Origin: Nitrospinaceae bacterium | Lineage (GTDB): Bacteria > Nitrospinota > Nitrospinia > Nitrospinales > VA-1 | Length of the DNA stretch: 10,615 bases | Direction: 5' to 3' | NCBI GenBank assembly: GCA_012961055.1 | Contig: DUAA01000269.1 | Coordinates: forward strand, 1-10,615 | Part shown: in pieces, positions 1-7,398 of the stretch | How the letters are laid out: each line of letters starts with the position of its first letter | How positions within the stretch are numbered: position 1 is the stretch's first letter | Notes under the pieces: model-generated | What the model saw: the letters and a program-made list of their open reading frames with translations, nothing else | Told to the model about the DNA's origin: nothing | Database searches by the model: none | Position numbers and translations under genes: made by a program

Positions 1-230
1 ATGGGGCGGGTGAGGTCCCAGTTTTTAGAAATATTGCGTTTTAATGTGACGGGATCGCCATTGCGGATTATAGAGAACTCAACCACTTTTCCTGCTTCGA
101 GAGGAATAATTTTTTCAGATTGCTCCTTTTCCGCGCTCTCTTTTTGCTTGGCGGGGACGTCAACAAAGAAGTAATAAAGAATCAGGCTCATGAAGACAGC
201 GGTCATCAAAGCTGTCCCCTTAAATTTCAT
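1..230 (-). CDS. DUF4340 domain protein, N-terminal part (cut by window edge)
   Basis: Only the first 76 codons are present; the gene runs off the left end. Residues about 7-22 form a hydrophobic helix (a signal anchor), followed by a charged Lys/Glu-rich stretch. The sequence then reads KVVEFSIIRNGDPVTLKR and, at the edge, a Trp-x-Leu-x-x-Pro motif. That arrangement (N-terminal anchor, short strands describing a residue-value comparison, then W..P) is typical of DUF4340 proteins, which usually follow gldG-like genes. The ATG overlaps the TGA stop of the upstream gldG-like gene as ATGA (227-230), so translation is probably coupled. It is the last visible gene of the ABC operon. Function is unknown; a periplasmic or outer-face accessory role is inferred from the anchor and the context. 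Confidence 0.8.
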   Translation of the reverse strand, partial: MKFKGTALMTAVFMSLILYYFFVDVPAKQKESAEKEQSEKIIPLEAGKVVEFSIIRNGDPVTLKRNISKNWDLTRP

Positions 231-1795
231 AGTCGACGTCTCCGCCACCAGAACCGAATTCCAATTGTGGCAACCAGGCCGGGAAAAACGATGACACCAA
301 ATATGAAAATTGTGTATCCCCATGACTGGGTCATTTGAATGGGAGAATTTTTTCTTTCTTTAGGACGAATGGAGATCAGGTTTTCTTCTTCTGCAAGCCA
401 GGAAATGGTGTTGAGGAAGAAATCGCCGTTTCCTGAAAAGTTGGTGTACCGATTGTTGGCAAAATCAGAGTCTCCTAAAACTAACAGGGTCGCCTTTAAG
501 GTTGGTTTGTTGGTTTCAGAAGCATTCAAATTTCCTGAGCTCTTAGAATTTTTGGGACTCTTATCTTCCAGGTTTTTTACGGCGATGACTGAGACGGGTA
601 TCGGTCCTTTGGTATCTTTTCCCTCGTCATAGTTTACAGTTCCAGAATCAAAATCGAGTTCTGCCCAGCTATTGACACTTGTTTTTAAAAGTTCGGTTGT
701 GTCAATTCCTGCTTTAGGTATCTCCCGGACCGATCTTATAATCGGGAAAATAGTTGCAAGAACAAAGTCACTGGTGATTTCATGAGCTGTGTATTGATTG
801 ACAACGGGTGCCGCAAAATCTCCACCAAAAAGCTTCGACATGGGGTCGATGACCATATCATCGCCAAGTTCAATACCCCAGTTTTTAAGAAATGTTTCCA
901 TGCCTGATGCTGACTTTGGATCTATCAGCATAAAAATTGAGCCACCAGAATTTAAATAGTTCTCAATAGCTTCTTTTTCTTCTTCCTGTAGTGGTTTTTT
1001 GGGGCCGGGAATGACTAATACCGAAGCATTACTGGGAATCTTTCCCGATTGAAGCAGTAACAGTGGTTTGACAAGAAATCCATCCTGCTCAAGTTTTTGT
1101 TTGGCGGAGGCGTAGCCCTCATTTTCTGTGCTGTTTATGTTGTTTTCGCCGTGCCCTTCAAGAAAATAGATAACTTTTTGTTCGTCGCGAGTTACTTTTA
1201 AAAGTGCGTTTGTGATATTTTCTTCGGAAGTGTTTTGAACCTTAGTTTCTTTGTCTCCGCTTTCCAGGACAATCGTTCCATATGTAGTAACGCCATATTG
1301 TTTGGTGATGGAAGGATTCTTGTCAGGGTCTACATATTGTAGTTTGATATTGCCTGTTTCCTCAAGGTAGCCGGCAATCAAATTAGCAAAGGCAATTTTT
1401 TCAGGAGATTCGGTCTGAAAAAAAGCGGTTAGTTTTACATCACGGGGCAGTTCAGCAATGAATTTTTTGGTTTGGGGCGCCAAGGTAAAATAGCCTCCCT
1501 CGGTAAAATCAAAACGATGTTTATGCCGAAAGGCAAGCATATTTGCAAATATCAATATGCCCAGAAAAATGCAGGTCAGGAATAGAGTATTTGCCCCATA
1601 TAGAGCGGAACGGGATGAAAGATTCTGCTTTATAATAGGACCTTGGACAGCGATGAAAAAAATCCCATTTAACAGGAAGATGACTGCCAGCGAAGCTGCT
1701 ATGTTTTTCAGATCGGGCAGGGCAATATAAAAAAACAGGGCGATAAAGCCTGTTATTAAAGACAACCACCCCGCGATAGGACCTAATTTTTTCAT
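227..1795 (-). CDS. gldG: GldG-like ABC transporter auxiliary protein
   Basis: A 522-residue membrane-anchored protein of the GldG / ABC_transp_aux type. Hydrophobic helices lie near residues 8-27, 33-52 and 63-86, with a last one near 493-514 followed by an Arg-rich tail (WWRRRRL). The large middle part should lie outside the cytoplasm. Family landmarks are RFDFTEGGYFTLAPQT (94-109), the strand-turn VIYFLEGHGE (208-217), the GGSIFMLIDP segment (284-293) and GDSDFANN (441-448) followed by FFLNTISWLAEE (459-470). A Ser/Asn/Lys-rich linker sits at about 412-432. A ribosome site GGAG lies 8 nt before the ATG, and only 4 nt separate this gene from the permease stop. In Bacteroidota the homologues support gliding, but outside that phylum their job is not established. 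Family assignment is sure; the substrate is unknown. Confidence 0.88.
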   Translation of the reverse strand: MKKLGPIAGWLSLITGFIALFFYIALPDLKNIAASLAVIFLLNGIFFIAVQGPIIKQNLSSRSALYGANTLFLTCIFLGILIFANMLAFRHKHRFDFTEGGYFTLAPQTKKFIAELPRDVKLTAFFQTESPEKIAFANLIAGYLEETGNIKLQYVDPDKNPSITKQYGVTTYGTIVLESGDKETKVQNTSEENITNALLKVTRDEQKVIYFLEGHGENNINSTENEGYASAKQKLEQDGFLVKPLLLLQSGKIPSNASVLVIPGPKKPLQEEEKEAIENYLNSGGSIFMLIDPKSASGMETFLKNWGIELGDDMVIDPMSKLFGGDFAAPVVNQYTAHEITSDFVLATIFPIIRSVREIPKAGIDTTELLKTSVNSWAELDFDSGTVNYDEGKDTKGPIPVSVIAVKNLEDKSPKNSKSSGNLNASETNKPTLKATLLVLGDSDFANNRYTNFSGNGDFFLNTISWLAEEENLISIRPKERKNSPIQMTQSWGYTIFIFGVIVFPGLVATIGIRFWWRRRRL

Positions 1796-1799
1796 TGAT

Positions 1800-2567
1800 T
1801 CATCTCCATCGATTGGAATCCAAAACGCGGTGGCAGAGAAAAAGGCTGAATAAGATAAAGCTCAAGTAATAAACCAGGTCGCTGGTATCAACCACACCTC
1901 TCAAAAAACGTTCCATATGTTCAACAATGGAAAGATATTGAAGAATCTGGCCGGTGGTAGGGCCTGCGGCCTGAGCTCCCCAGCCAATAACCCACATGAA
2001 CAAGGAAAATCCGAAGGTTAGTACGGCGGCTACAATTTGGTTGTCTGTTAATGATGAAGCACAAATTCCGACCGAAACATAACAACCTGCCATCAACAAA
2101 ATACCAAGGTAGCCTGTAATTACAGGGCCCAGTTCCGGTTCTCCCAAAAGAAAAAGGAAGCCTATAGAATAGGCAGAAATCAAGACCATCAGTGTTACGA
2201 CAATCATACAGGCCAGAAATTTCCCCAGTATAATTTCGATGAGATGCACCGGCGAAGATAGTAGAAGTCGGAAGGTTTTCATTTTTTTCTCATCCGCAAA
2301 ACTACGCATAGTGATAATAGGGATGATTAATAATAAAATGACAGACATATTATGAAAACTGGGCTCAATGACCATTTCGTTCAGGTTCAGATTCATTCCC
2401 ATTGCTTGGAGTTGTCCTGCCTGAAAACTCTGAAAGCTGAAAAAATTTAGAATATTAAAAAATATAAAACTATAGAGCAGTAAAAAGACTGTGGTTACCA
2501 CGTAAAAAATGGGCGAATTGAAAAATGATCCCAAATCCCTCTTTGCAATAATCCAAGTCATCCTCAT
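1800..2567 (-). CDS. gldF: ABC-2 type permease (GldF-like)
   Basis: An integral membrane permease of 255 residues, the usual size for this family. I see about six hydrophobic segments: 20-42, 73-88, 112-140, 148-170, 177-198 and 229-248. After the second comes the ABC-2 family signature around 87-106 (MRSFADEKKMKT, then LLLSSPV), the coupling region that contacts the ATPase. It should pair with the ATPase encoded immediately upstream to form a membrane transporter or mechanochemical complex. The ATG used here overlaps the ATPase stop (ATGA at 2564-2567) and has an AAAGGAT ribosome site about 9 nt upstream; the second Met (codon 3) is a possible alternative. Transported substrate is unknown. 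Confidence 0.9.
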   Translation of the reverse strand: MRMTWIIAKRDLGSFFNSPIFYVVTTVFLLLYSFIFFNILNFFSFQSFQAGQLQAMGMNLNLNEMVIEPSFHNMSVILLLIIPIITMRSFADEKKMKTFRLLLSSPVHLIEIILGKFLACMIVVTLMVLISAYSIGFLFLLGEPELGPVITGYLGILLMAGCYVSVGICASSLTDNQIVAAVLTFGFSLFMWVIGWGAQAAGPTTGQILQYLSIVEHMERFLRGVVDTSDLVYYLSFILFSLFLCHRVLDSNRWR

Positions 2568-3499
2568 GCTATTACATCCTTTTCTTCGATTGTTAGTTTG
2601 AGGAAAACATCTTCTAATGTCATGGCGATAGGTTTAATCTCAACAATGCCCCATTGATTTTCTAAAGCTAGGCGGGCGAATTCATCCTGAAGATTGGAAC
2701 TCAATTCACATTCCACAATATATTGATTTTTTTCGCCAGGTAACACTGAAAGAACTTGCTCAAAGCTGTTCAATTTTTCCTCAATGTCACTGTCTCCATT
2801 TCTGACCGTTAGAGACAGACGTTCGCTTTTTCTCAATGAGGCAGTCAAACCATCCAATGTGTCCACTGCAGCGATTTCCCCCTCGTTGAGGATGATCACC
2901 CGTTTACATATTTGCGTGATTTCAGGAAGGATGTGTGAGCTGAGAATGATGGTGTGCGAGGCAGCAAGTTGTTGAATTAATTTTCGGATTTCTATTATTT
3001 GAATGGGATCGAGACCAATGGTTGGCTCATCCAGAATTAGAATATCAGGATCATGCACCATAGCCTGCGCCAGCCCTACTCGTTGCTGATATCCCTTTGA
3101 GAGCCGTTCGATGATACGATGGCCGACATCTTTCAATGAGCATTTTTCAATCACTCTATCCACAGCGCTTTTACATCCCTTGTTTGAAATTCCTCGGATT
3201 TTTGCTGCAAACAGCAAGTAATCACGAACACTCATGTCTGGGTAAAGCGGTGGTGTCTCTGGTAGATATCCAATTATTTTTCTAATCTCAAGTGAATGTT
3301 CAAAGGTGTCGTGCCCTTGAATTATTGCTGTTCCACTTGATGCGGGGAGGATGCATGAAAGAATGTTCATGGTCGTGCTTTTACCTGCCCCATTGGGACC
3401 TAAAAAGCCAACGACTTCTCCTTTTTCAATTTGAAATGTTAAATTATTGATAGCCCTTCTCGGGCCATAATGCTTGGTAAGGTTTTTAACCTCGATCAT
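2564..3499 (-). CDS. gldA: ABC transporter ATP-binding protein (GldA-like)
   Basis: A single-domain ABC ATPase with a C-terminal extension, 311 residues from the ATG. Numbering from that ATG: Walker A GPNGAGKST at 34-42, a Q-loop region where Glu replaces Gln (YLPETPP, 77-83), signature LSKGYQQR at 132-139 (the LSKGY variant is normal in this subfamily), Walker B ILILDEPT at 152-159 with catalytic Glu157, D-loop GLDP at 161-164 and switch His188 in SSHIL. Residues after about 220 form the extra domain common to GldA and CcmA-like ATPases. A TTG one codon upstream is also in frame, but the GGAG at 3507-3510 is spaced 7 nt from the ATG, so I prefer the ATG. This is the first gene of the operon and energises the permease encoded next. 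No convincing promoter was seen upstream. Confidence 0.93.
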   Translation of the reverse strand: MIEVKNLTKHYGPRRAINNLTFQIEKGEVVGFLGPNGAGKSTTMNILSCILPASSGTAIIQGHDTFEHSLEIRKIIGYLPETPPLYPDMSVRDYLLFAAKIRGISNKGCKSAVDRVIEKCSLKDVGHRIIERLSKGYQQRVGLAQAMVHDPDILILDEPTIGLDPIQIIEIRKLIQQLAASHTIILSSHILPEITQICKRVIILNEGEIAAVDTLDGLTASLRKSERLSLTVRNGDSDIEEKLNSFEQVLSVLPGEKNQYIVECELSSNLQDEFARLALENQWGIVEIKPIAMTLEDVFLKLTIEEKDVIA

Positions 3500-3506
3500 C
3501 AAGGCG

Positions 3507-3510
3507 CTCC
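3507..3510 (-). promoter_or_regulatory. Ribosome binding site of the gldA-like gene
   Basis: GGAG on the minus strand, 7 nt before the ATG at 3499 and 4 nt before the in-frame TTG at 3502. The spacing favours the ATG. Confidence 0.6.
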
Positions 3511-3666
3511 ATAAAACTCTTATTTTTTCAAGGGGATCTAATTCTCTGCCTAGTGAAATAAACTTGAAGACAGAATATCTTAAAGTATGTATTGGAAAAA
3601 AATATCATAGGGAATGTGTGAATTGCAATTAAATTAGAGGTTGTCCAAGATAATAGCAAATAAATT

Positions 3667-3825
3667 CTATGAGTGATGGCATAAGGATGTGGTTAATTTT
3701 GGCACCTGTTTTAAACGAATAATGATATGCTCTAGCGTGGGCGTGGTTACAATAGGATACAGGTTTTTCCCGGGAAACTGGGTAGGTCCCATTCTGACTC
3801 GGATGATAGCGGTGACAGAATCCAT
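3667..3825 (-). pseudogene. Remnant of SpsF-type cytidylyltransferase gene (5' end)
   Basis: Reading the minus strand from the ATG at 3825 gives 52 codons before a TAG. The first 40 or so residues resemble the N-terminus of SpsF / acylneuraminate-cytidylyltransferase-like proteins: AIIRVRMGPTQFPGKNL (residues 6-22), then PIV, then LEHIIIRLKQVPKL (31-44). The family pattern is AIIQARMGSTRLPGK followed by a Pro-Ile, then LEH-hydrophobic-RLK. Here the nucleotide-binding loop has Ser to Pro, Arg to Gln and Leu to Phe changes. Similarity ends near residue 44 and the frame stops soon after, whereas intact proteins run to roughly 230 residues or more. No good ribosome site precedes the ATG, and an in-frame TAA lies four codons upstream. 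I read it as a truncated, decaying gene. Intact relatives activate sugars with CTP for surface glycans. The match is from memory of the motif, not a search. Confidence 0.72.
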
Positions 3826-3841
3826 TTTCAGTATTTAAGAA

Positions 3842-3869
3842 TTGGATCCCTAACAACCGATATTGTAAT
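3842..3869 (+). promoter_or_regulatory. ldcA: Possible promoter of ldcA
   Basis: TTGGAT (3842-3847) and TGTAAT (3864-3869), 16 nt apart, could be a weak sigma-70 type pair. It would start the transcript about a dozen bases before the ATG at 3889. The -35 element matches poorly, and no clear Shine-Dalgarno sequence follows. Confidence 0.3.
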
Positions 3870-3888
3870 CTTTTAAACGTGATTTGTA

Positions 3889-4827
3889 ATGTCGAGTTCG
3901 ATTTATTCTCTTATCCGTCCACCCCACTTGAAACAGGGCGATGTTGTAGGTGTGGTAGCCCCGGCGGGTCCGGTGGATAAGATACAATTAGAGACCGGGT
4001 TGGAAGTGATCCGAGGTATGGGGTTTAAGCCTTTGTTGGGCCGGCACGTTTGTGCTCGCTCCAGGTATATGGCCGGGCCGGACCAGGCTCGTGCCCAGGA
4101 TCTCATGGATATGTTCCAGAATACTGAGGTGCGGGGGATTTTTTGTGCTCGAGGGGGGTATGGCTCCAACCGAATTCTTTCACATCTTAAACCAAAAATT
4201 ATAAGGGCTAATCCAAAAATCGTAGTAGGGTCCAGCGATATAACTCTGCTTCTTAATTTCTTGGTCCAAAATTGCGGATTGATTGCATTTCACGGCCCGA
4301 TGGTTGCCGGAAGTTTTGGTCGAGCTGAAATGAAGCAGTCCCGGAGGCAATTTAAGACATTATTAACTGGTGATGTAAAGGGCAGGGTTTTCCGCTCTAA
4401 CCGGGTCAAAGTGTTTTCCAAAGGGATGGCCCAGGGCAAGTTGACCGGTGGTTGTCTGACCTTGCTGTGCCGTTCGCTAAATACCCCTTATGAAATTCAA
4501 ACTCGTAATAGAATTTTATTAATAGAAGATGTCAACGAACCTTTGTACCGAGTTGATGGAATGTTGTGGCAATTGAAAAATTCCGGGAAGTTTAAGGGTG
4601 TGCGCGGAATTATTTTTGGGGAAATGATCAACTGCCGTCCGCAAGGTAAAGGGGAAGGGACGATTGAAGATGTTTTTACAGATATTTTTCCTAATCCGAA
4701 AATTCCGATTCTGACTAACTGCCCAATAGGCCATGGAAAAGAAATGTGGACTCTCCCATTTGGGAGCCCCGCCACTCTGGATAGTGTATCCAAGACACTA
4801 GAGCTAAAACATGGGTGTGTGAAATAG
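3889..4827 (+). CDS. ldcA: LD-carboxypeptidase (peptidase family S66)
   Basis: A cytoplasmic serine peptidase that removes the terminal D-alanine from murein tetrapeptides, so that the tripeptide can be reused in peptidoglycan recycling. The 312 residues match the family length. Visible landmarks are the N-terminal strand GDVVGVVAPAGPVD (17-30), CARGGYG (86-92) and the nucleophile elbow GSSDIT with Ser116 (the usual sequence is G-Y-S-D). Next come HGPM (135-138), the catalytic Glu213 in LLIEDVNEPLYRVDGML (210-226), and His282 in CPIGHG (278-283). The Ser-Glu-His triad is therefore complete. There is no signal peptide. The ATG at 3889 is the first start after an in-frame TGA, and no good ribosome site is seen. 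It stands alone; the 3' end meets hisF tail to tail with a 1-nt gap. Confidence 0.93.
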   Translation: MSSSIYSLIRPPHLKQGDVVGVVAPAGPVDKIQLETGLEVIRGMGFKPLLGRHVCARSRYMAGPDQARAQDLMDMFQNTEVRGIFCARGGYGSNRILSHLKPKIIRANPKIVVGSSDITLLLNFLVQNCGLIAFHGPMVAGSFGRAEMKQSRRQFKTLLTGDVKGRVFRSNRVKVFSKGMAQGKLTGGCLTLLCRSLNTPYEIQTRNRILLIEDVNEPLYRVDGMLWQLKNSGKFKGVRGIIFGEMINCRPQGKGEGTIEDVFTDIFPNPKIPILTNCPIGHGKEMWTLPFGSPATLDSVSKTLELKHGCVK

Positions 4828-4828
4828 G

Positions 4829-5665
4829 TCAACCGGGTCTGATGGTCACGCCTTTTGACTGAAGGAACGTTTTGGTTTCCTGAATGGTGAATTCTTTAAA
4901 ATGAAAGATGGAAGCAGCCAGCACGGCTGAGGCTTTTCCATTTACGATGCCTTCATACATGTGCTCAAGAGTTCCTGCACCTCCCGAGGCGATAAGAGGA
5001 ATGGTGATTGATTCTGAAACTGTCCGGTTAAGCTCTATATCGTATCCAATTTTGGTTCCATCACGATCCATGCTGGTCAGTAAAATTTCTCCCGCACCAT
5101 AAGATTCCATTTGTTGCGCCCATCTTTGAACATGAATTCCTGTCGGGTTTCTTCCTCCATGTGTGTAGACTTCCCATACAGGGGTTGAATCAGATTTCCC
5201 CAATAAAAGTTCCACATGTTTGGCAGCCCATTCGGGGTGTGTGGATTTGGGGTCATTTGGTTTCACCTTTTTGGCGTCGATGGCTACAACGATGCATTGG
5301 CACCCGAAACGTTTAGCGGCCCGTTCGACGAAACCAGGGTCCTTGACGGCAGCAGTATTGATGGCGACCTTATCTGCGCCAGCTTTTAGAAGGTTTCGAA
5401 TGTCATCCAAGGTTCGCACACCTCCACCAACCGTTAAAGGCATGAAGACCTTTTCAGCAGTACGAGCGACCACATCCAGCATAATGTTTCGCTTTTCATG
5501 CGAGGCCGTAATATCTAAAAAAGTCAATTCGTCTGCACCTTCTTTTTCATAGGCAGAAGCGATTTCTACCGGGTCACCGGCATCGCGGAGATTAACAAAG
5601 TTGACCCCTTTAACCACTCGGCCATTCTTGACATCCAAACAAGGTATTATACGTTTAGCTAACAT
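4829..5665 (-). CDS. hisF: Imidazole glycerol phosphate synthase subunit HisF (with insertion)
   Basis: The cyclase subunit that uses ammonia from HisH to turn PRFAR into imidazole glycerol phosphate and AICAR in histidine biosynthesis. It is a beta/alpha barrel starting [20 protein letters not shown], with catalytic Asp11 and Asp130 (VVAID), gate residues Arg5, Glu46 and Lys99, phosphate loops TVGGGVRT (78-85) and ASGGAG (226-231), and [11 protein letters not shown] (195-205). The protein is 278 residues, while the family norm is about 253-258. The excess lies at about 135-161, between AIDAKKV and [10 protein letters not shown] longer open frame extends upstream to 5740, but its 25 extra residues lie inside hisA and match no HisF start, so the ATG at 5665 is chosen. 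It overlaps the end of hisA by 11 nt, which suggests coupled translation. HisH is not in the window. Confidence 0.95.
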   Translation of the reverse strand: MLAKRIIPCLDVKNGRVVKGVNFVNLRDAGDPVEIASAYEKEGADELTFLDITASHEKRNIMLDVVARTAEKVFMPLTVGGGVRTLDDIRNLLKAGADKVAINTAAVKDPGFVERAAKRFGCQCIVVAIDAKKVKPNDPKSTHPEWAAKHVELLLGKSDSTPVWEVYTHGGRNPTGIHVQRWAQQMESYGAGEILLTSMDRDGTKIGYDIELNRTVSESITIPLIASGGAGTLEHMYEGIVNGKASAVLAASIFHFKEFTIQETKTFLQSKGVTIRPG

Positions 5666-6383
5666 GGAGTGTATCCCGCGCCTCTTTAAAGGAAAGGACT
5701 TTGTCGTAAAGGGCTTTGCCAACGATAATGCCTTCGACACCGTAGGATTCTAATTTTGCCAGATTTTTAATATCTTCCAGATTGCTGACTCCCCCCGATG
5801 CGATCACCGGTAACTGTGTGGACTCGGCAAAACTTTGGATACTTTCCAAGTTGGGACCCTGAAGCATGCCATCGCGACTAATATCGGTAAATATAAAACC
5901 AGCAATGCCATATTTTTTCATTTTCTGGGCTAAATCAATAGCTTTCTGTTCCGAAACTTCAACCCAGCCTTTGACTGCCACTAGACCATTTTTGGCATCA
6001 ATGCCAACAATGATTTTTCCGGGGAAACGACGGCAGGCTTCTTCAACAAACTCAGGTTCTTTCTGGGCGACTGTACCCAAAATGACTCGGTATGCACCGG
6101 CATTAACATACGTTTCTATGGTTTCCAGATTCCGGATTCCACCGCCAATTTGTATGTCGACGGAACTACCGTAAATAATGTCCTTTACAATTTTAGAGTT
6201 TACGGGTGACCCCTGGAAGGCACCATCTAGGTCTACAATATGAATAAGCTGCGCGCCTTCTTCATCCCAATGATTGGCCATCGAAACAGGATCATTGGAA
6301 TAAATGGTTTCTTGATTAATCTTTCCCTGAGACAGTCGAACGCATCGTCCATCTTTAATATCTACTGCTGGTATTATTTTCAT
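5655..6383 (-). CDS. hisA: Phosphoribosylformimino-5-aminoimidazole carboxamide ribotide isomerase HisA
   Basis: An Amadori-type isomerase that converts ProFAR to PRFAR, the substrate of HisF, in the cytoplasm. At 242 residues it is of normal length. The barrel begins [20 protein letters not shown] with catalytic Asp8. The second catalytic residue, Asp129, lies in [10 protein letters not shown] (124-133). Other landmarks are HIVDLDGA (48-55), QIGGGIRN (78-85), ILGT (101-104), TDISRDGM (166-173) and ASGGVS near residue 195. It is the first gene of a two-gene hisA-hisF unit. Its ATG has no strong Shine-Dalgarno sequence, and I could not identify a convincing promoter in the 249-bp spacer upstream. 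Confidence 0.96.
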   Translation of the reverse strand: MKIIPAVDIKDGRCVRLSQGKINQETIYSNDPVSMANHWDEEGAQLIHIVDLDGAFQGSPVNSKIVKDIIYGSSVDIQIGGGIRNLETIETYVNAGAYRVILGTVAQKEPEFVEEACRRFPGKIIVGIDAKNGLVAVKGWVEVSEQKAIDLAQKMKKYGIAGFIFTDISRDGMLQGPNLESIQSFAESTQLPVIASGGVSNLEDIKNLAKLESYGVEGIIVGKALYDKVLSFKEARDTLHVS

Positions 6384-6560
6384 TAGAGGTTTCGATCAAT
6401 AGTTTTTAAGTGGAATTGATACTAACAGATTGTGGAATGTTTCTCATCTTCAACGTTGTTTGCTACCCCTGAGATTAGGTTATATAATTTCCGCGGCTAG
6501 GCGTCGAGCTAATTAATAATAACTTTTTATTGCCATCAGTGATATTTTAGGTCTAATAGA

Positions 6561-6587
6561 TTGTTGTGAATTTTCTGTAACTAAAAT
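6561..6587 (+). promoter_or_regulatory. Possible promoter of the RmlC-type gene
   Basis: TTGTTG (6561-6566) and TAAAAT (6582-6587), the latter matching the -10 consensus at five of six positions. The spacer is only 15 nt, shorter than ideal. It lies in the AT-rich divergent spacer between hisA and the epimerase gene, about 45 nt before the start codon. The rest of the spacer shows nothing else I can name. Confidence 0.3.
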
Positions 6588-6623
6588 ACCGAACTTTTTA
6601 GAAGTGTCCGCAAATTTTGTATT

Positions 6624-6627
6624 GGAG
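6624..6627 (+). promoter_or_regulatory. Ribosome binding site supporting a TTG start
   Basis: GGAG placed 5 nt before TTG 6633-6635. There is no ATG nearby, so this site decides the start of the epimerase. Confidence 0.7.
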
Positions 6628-6632
6628 AAATT

Positions 6633-7160
6633 TTGAAAGTCAGCCAAACTGAACTGGAAGGGGTTTTACTCATTGAACCTACCATTCATAGCGATTGCCG
6701 AGGACGATTTTTTGAAAGTTTCAAAAAAGAAAAATTTCGCGAATTTGGAATTCAGGAGGATTTTGTTCAGGAAAACCAATCGCTCTCCCAAAAAAATGTT
6801 TTAAGAGGACTCCATTATCGAATAGAACCGGAACAGGGTAAGCTAGTTAGGGTTATCCAGGGAGAGGTATTTGATGTGGTAGTGGACATCAGAAAAAATT
6901 CTTCCACCTTTGGAAAATGGCAGGGATTTAATCTTTCAGATAGTAACTATCTTCAGTTGTATGTCCCTGTAGGTTTCGCCCATGGCTTTTGTGTTTTAAG
7001 TGATACGGCGGAATTTTTGTATAAAGTTTCTGAATATTATTCTGCCGATAAAGAAAAAGGTGTTATCTGGAACGATCCTGATATTGGCATTGACTGGCCT
7101 GTATCGGACCCCATTCTCTCTGAAAAAGACAAACTCAATCCCCGCCTGGAGAATTTATAG
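6633..7160 (+). CDS. rfbC: dTDP-4-dehydrorhamnose 3,5-epimerase family protein (RmlC)
   Basis: A cupin-fold epimerase acting on nucleotide-linked 4-keto-6-deoxysugars, classically making the dTDP-L-rhamnose precursor. At 175 residues it is close to the family's usual 180 or so. Motifs in order are GVLLIEP (10-16), RGRFFESF (23-30), FVQENQS (44-50), VLRGLHYR with catalytic base His61, QGKLVRVIQGEVFDVVVDIR (68-87), VPVGFAHGF (111-119), and EFLYK with the catalytic acid Tyr130. GIDWP (152-156) and SEKD (163-166) follow, whose Asp166 is the likely partner of the His. All catalytic residues are present. The start is TTG with a good ribosome site. rmlA, rmlB and rmlD are absent here, so the exact sugar product cannot be told; related 3- or 5-epimerases share these motifs. 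Confidence 0.92.
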   Translation: MKVSQTELEGVLLIEPTIHSDCRGRFFESFKKEKFREFGIQEDFVQENQSLSQKNVLRGLHYRIEPEQGKLVRVIQGEVFDVVVDIRKNSSTFGKWQGFNLSDSNYLQLYVPVGFAHGFCVLSDTAEFLYKVSEYYSADKEKGVIWNDPDIGIDWPVSDPILSEKDKLNPRLENL

Positions 7161-7190
7161 GATTGGAGAAAAATAAATAAAGGGTCGCGG

Positions 7191-7343
7191 TTGCCAGAAG
7201 AAGCCGCTGATATTGAACCATTGACTCCGCAACCCACTAGCATGGAAGAGATCGTGTGTGACTTGCTAAATATCCAAAAATCCTTTTTATCATCAAATTT
7301 TAGGTTTAATCCCTTGGCCGATAGCAATACCTGGTCAAACTGA
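7191..7343 (+). CDS. Possible 50-residue ORF of unknown function
   Basis: Downstream of the epimerase gene, a TTG at 7191 preceded by AAAGGG (6-nt spacing from AGGG) opens a 50-codon frame. Its N-terminal part is acidic and Pro-rich (PEEAADIEPLTPQPTSMEE), and a Met at codon 18 is an alternative start. After the TGA at 7341-7343 the same frame continues open for 21 more codons, to a TGA at 7407. I recognise no family. It may be a real small gene, the trace of a broken one, or chance; it is the only candidate in the 238-bp convergent spacer. Confidence 0.2.
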   Translation: MPEEAADIEPLTPQPTSMEEIVCDLLNIQKSFLSSNFRFNPLADSNTWSN

Positions 7344-7398
7344 GGTAACTCTTTTTCACCAGAGAAACTGTTGCAAGTAGAGTCCCGCGAATCGTTGG

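Larger units (their letters stand above)
3500..3888. other. 389-bp divergent spacer with a gene remnant
   Basis: This gap separates the divergently transcribed gldA-like and ldcA genes. The middle (3667-3825) holds a decayed cytidylyltransferase fragment on the minus strand, listed separately. The part next to gldA (3511-3666) is AT-rich and shows no open frame or hairpin that I can support. The part next to ldcA (3826-3888) contains a possible weak promoter. A 75-codon open frame at 3629-3856 on the minus strand overlaps the fragment in another frame and looks spurious. Confidence 0.6.

Noticed and set aside
3629..3856. 75-codon open frame on the minus strand in the gldA-ldcA spacer
   Set aside because: It overlaps the SpsF-like fragment in a different frame, shows no family resemblance and lacks a ribosome site.
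3700..3860. Structured RNA or riboswitch (cobalamin-like) on the plus strand
   Set aside because: The GGG/CCC-rich stretch does not fit the conserved cobalamin boxes, and the minus-strand protein similarity explains it better.
4908..5552. Plus-strand open frames opposite hisF
   Set aside because: They are antisense shadows of a clearly recognised enzyme and encode no recognisable protein.
5666..5740. N-terminal extension of HisF
   Set aside because: The extra 25 residues lie inside hisA and precede the canonical [11 protein letters not shown] start.
7341..7343. TGA as a selenocysteine codon within the small open frame
   Set aside because: There is no recognisable selenoprotein motif around it, and I see no supporting hairpin just downstream.
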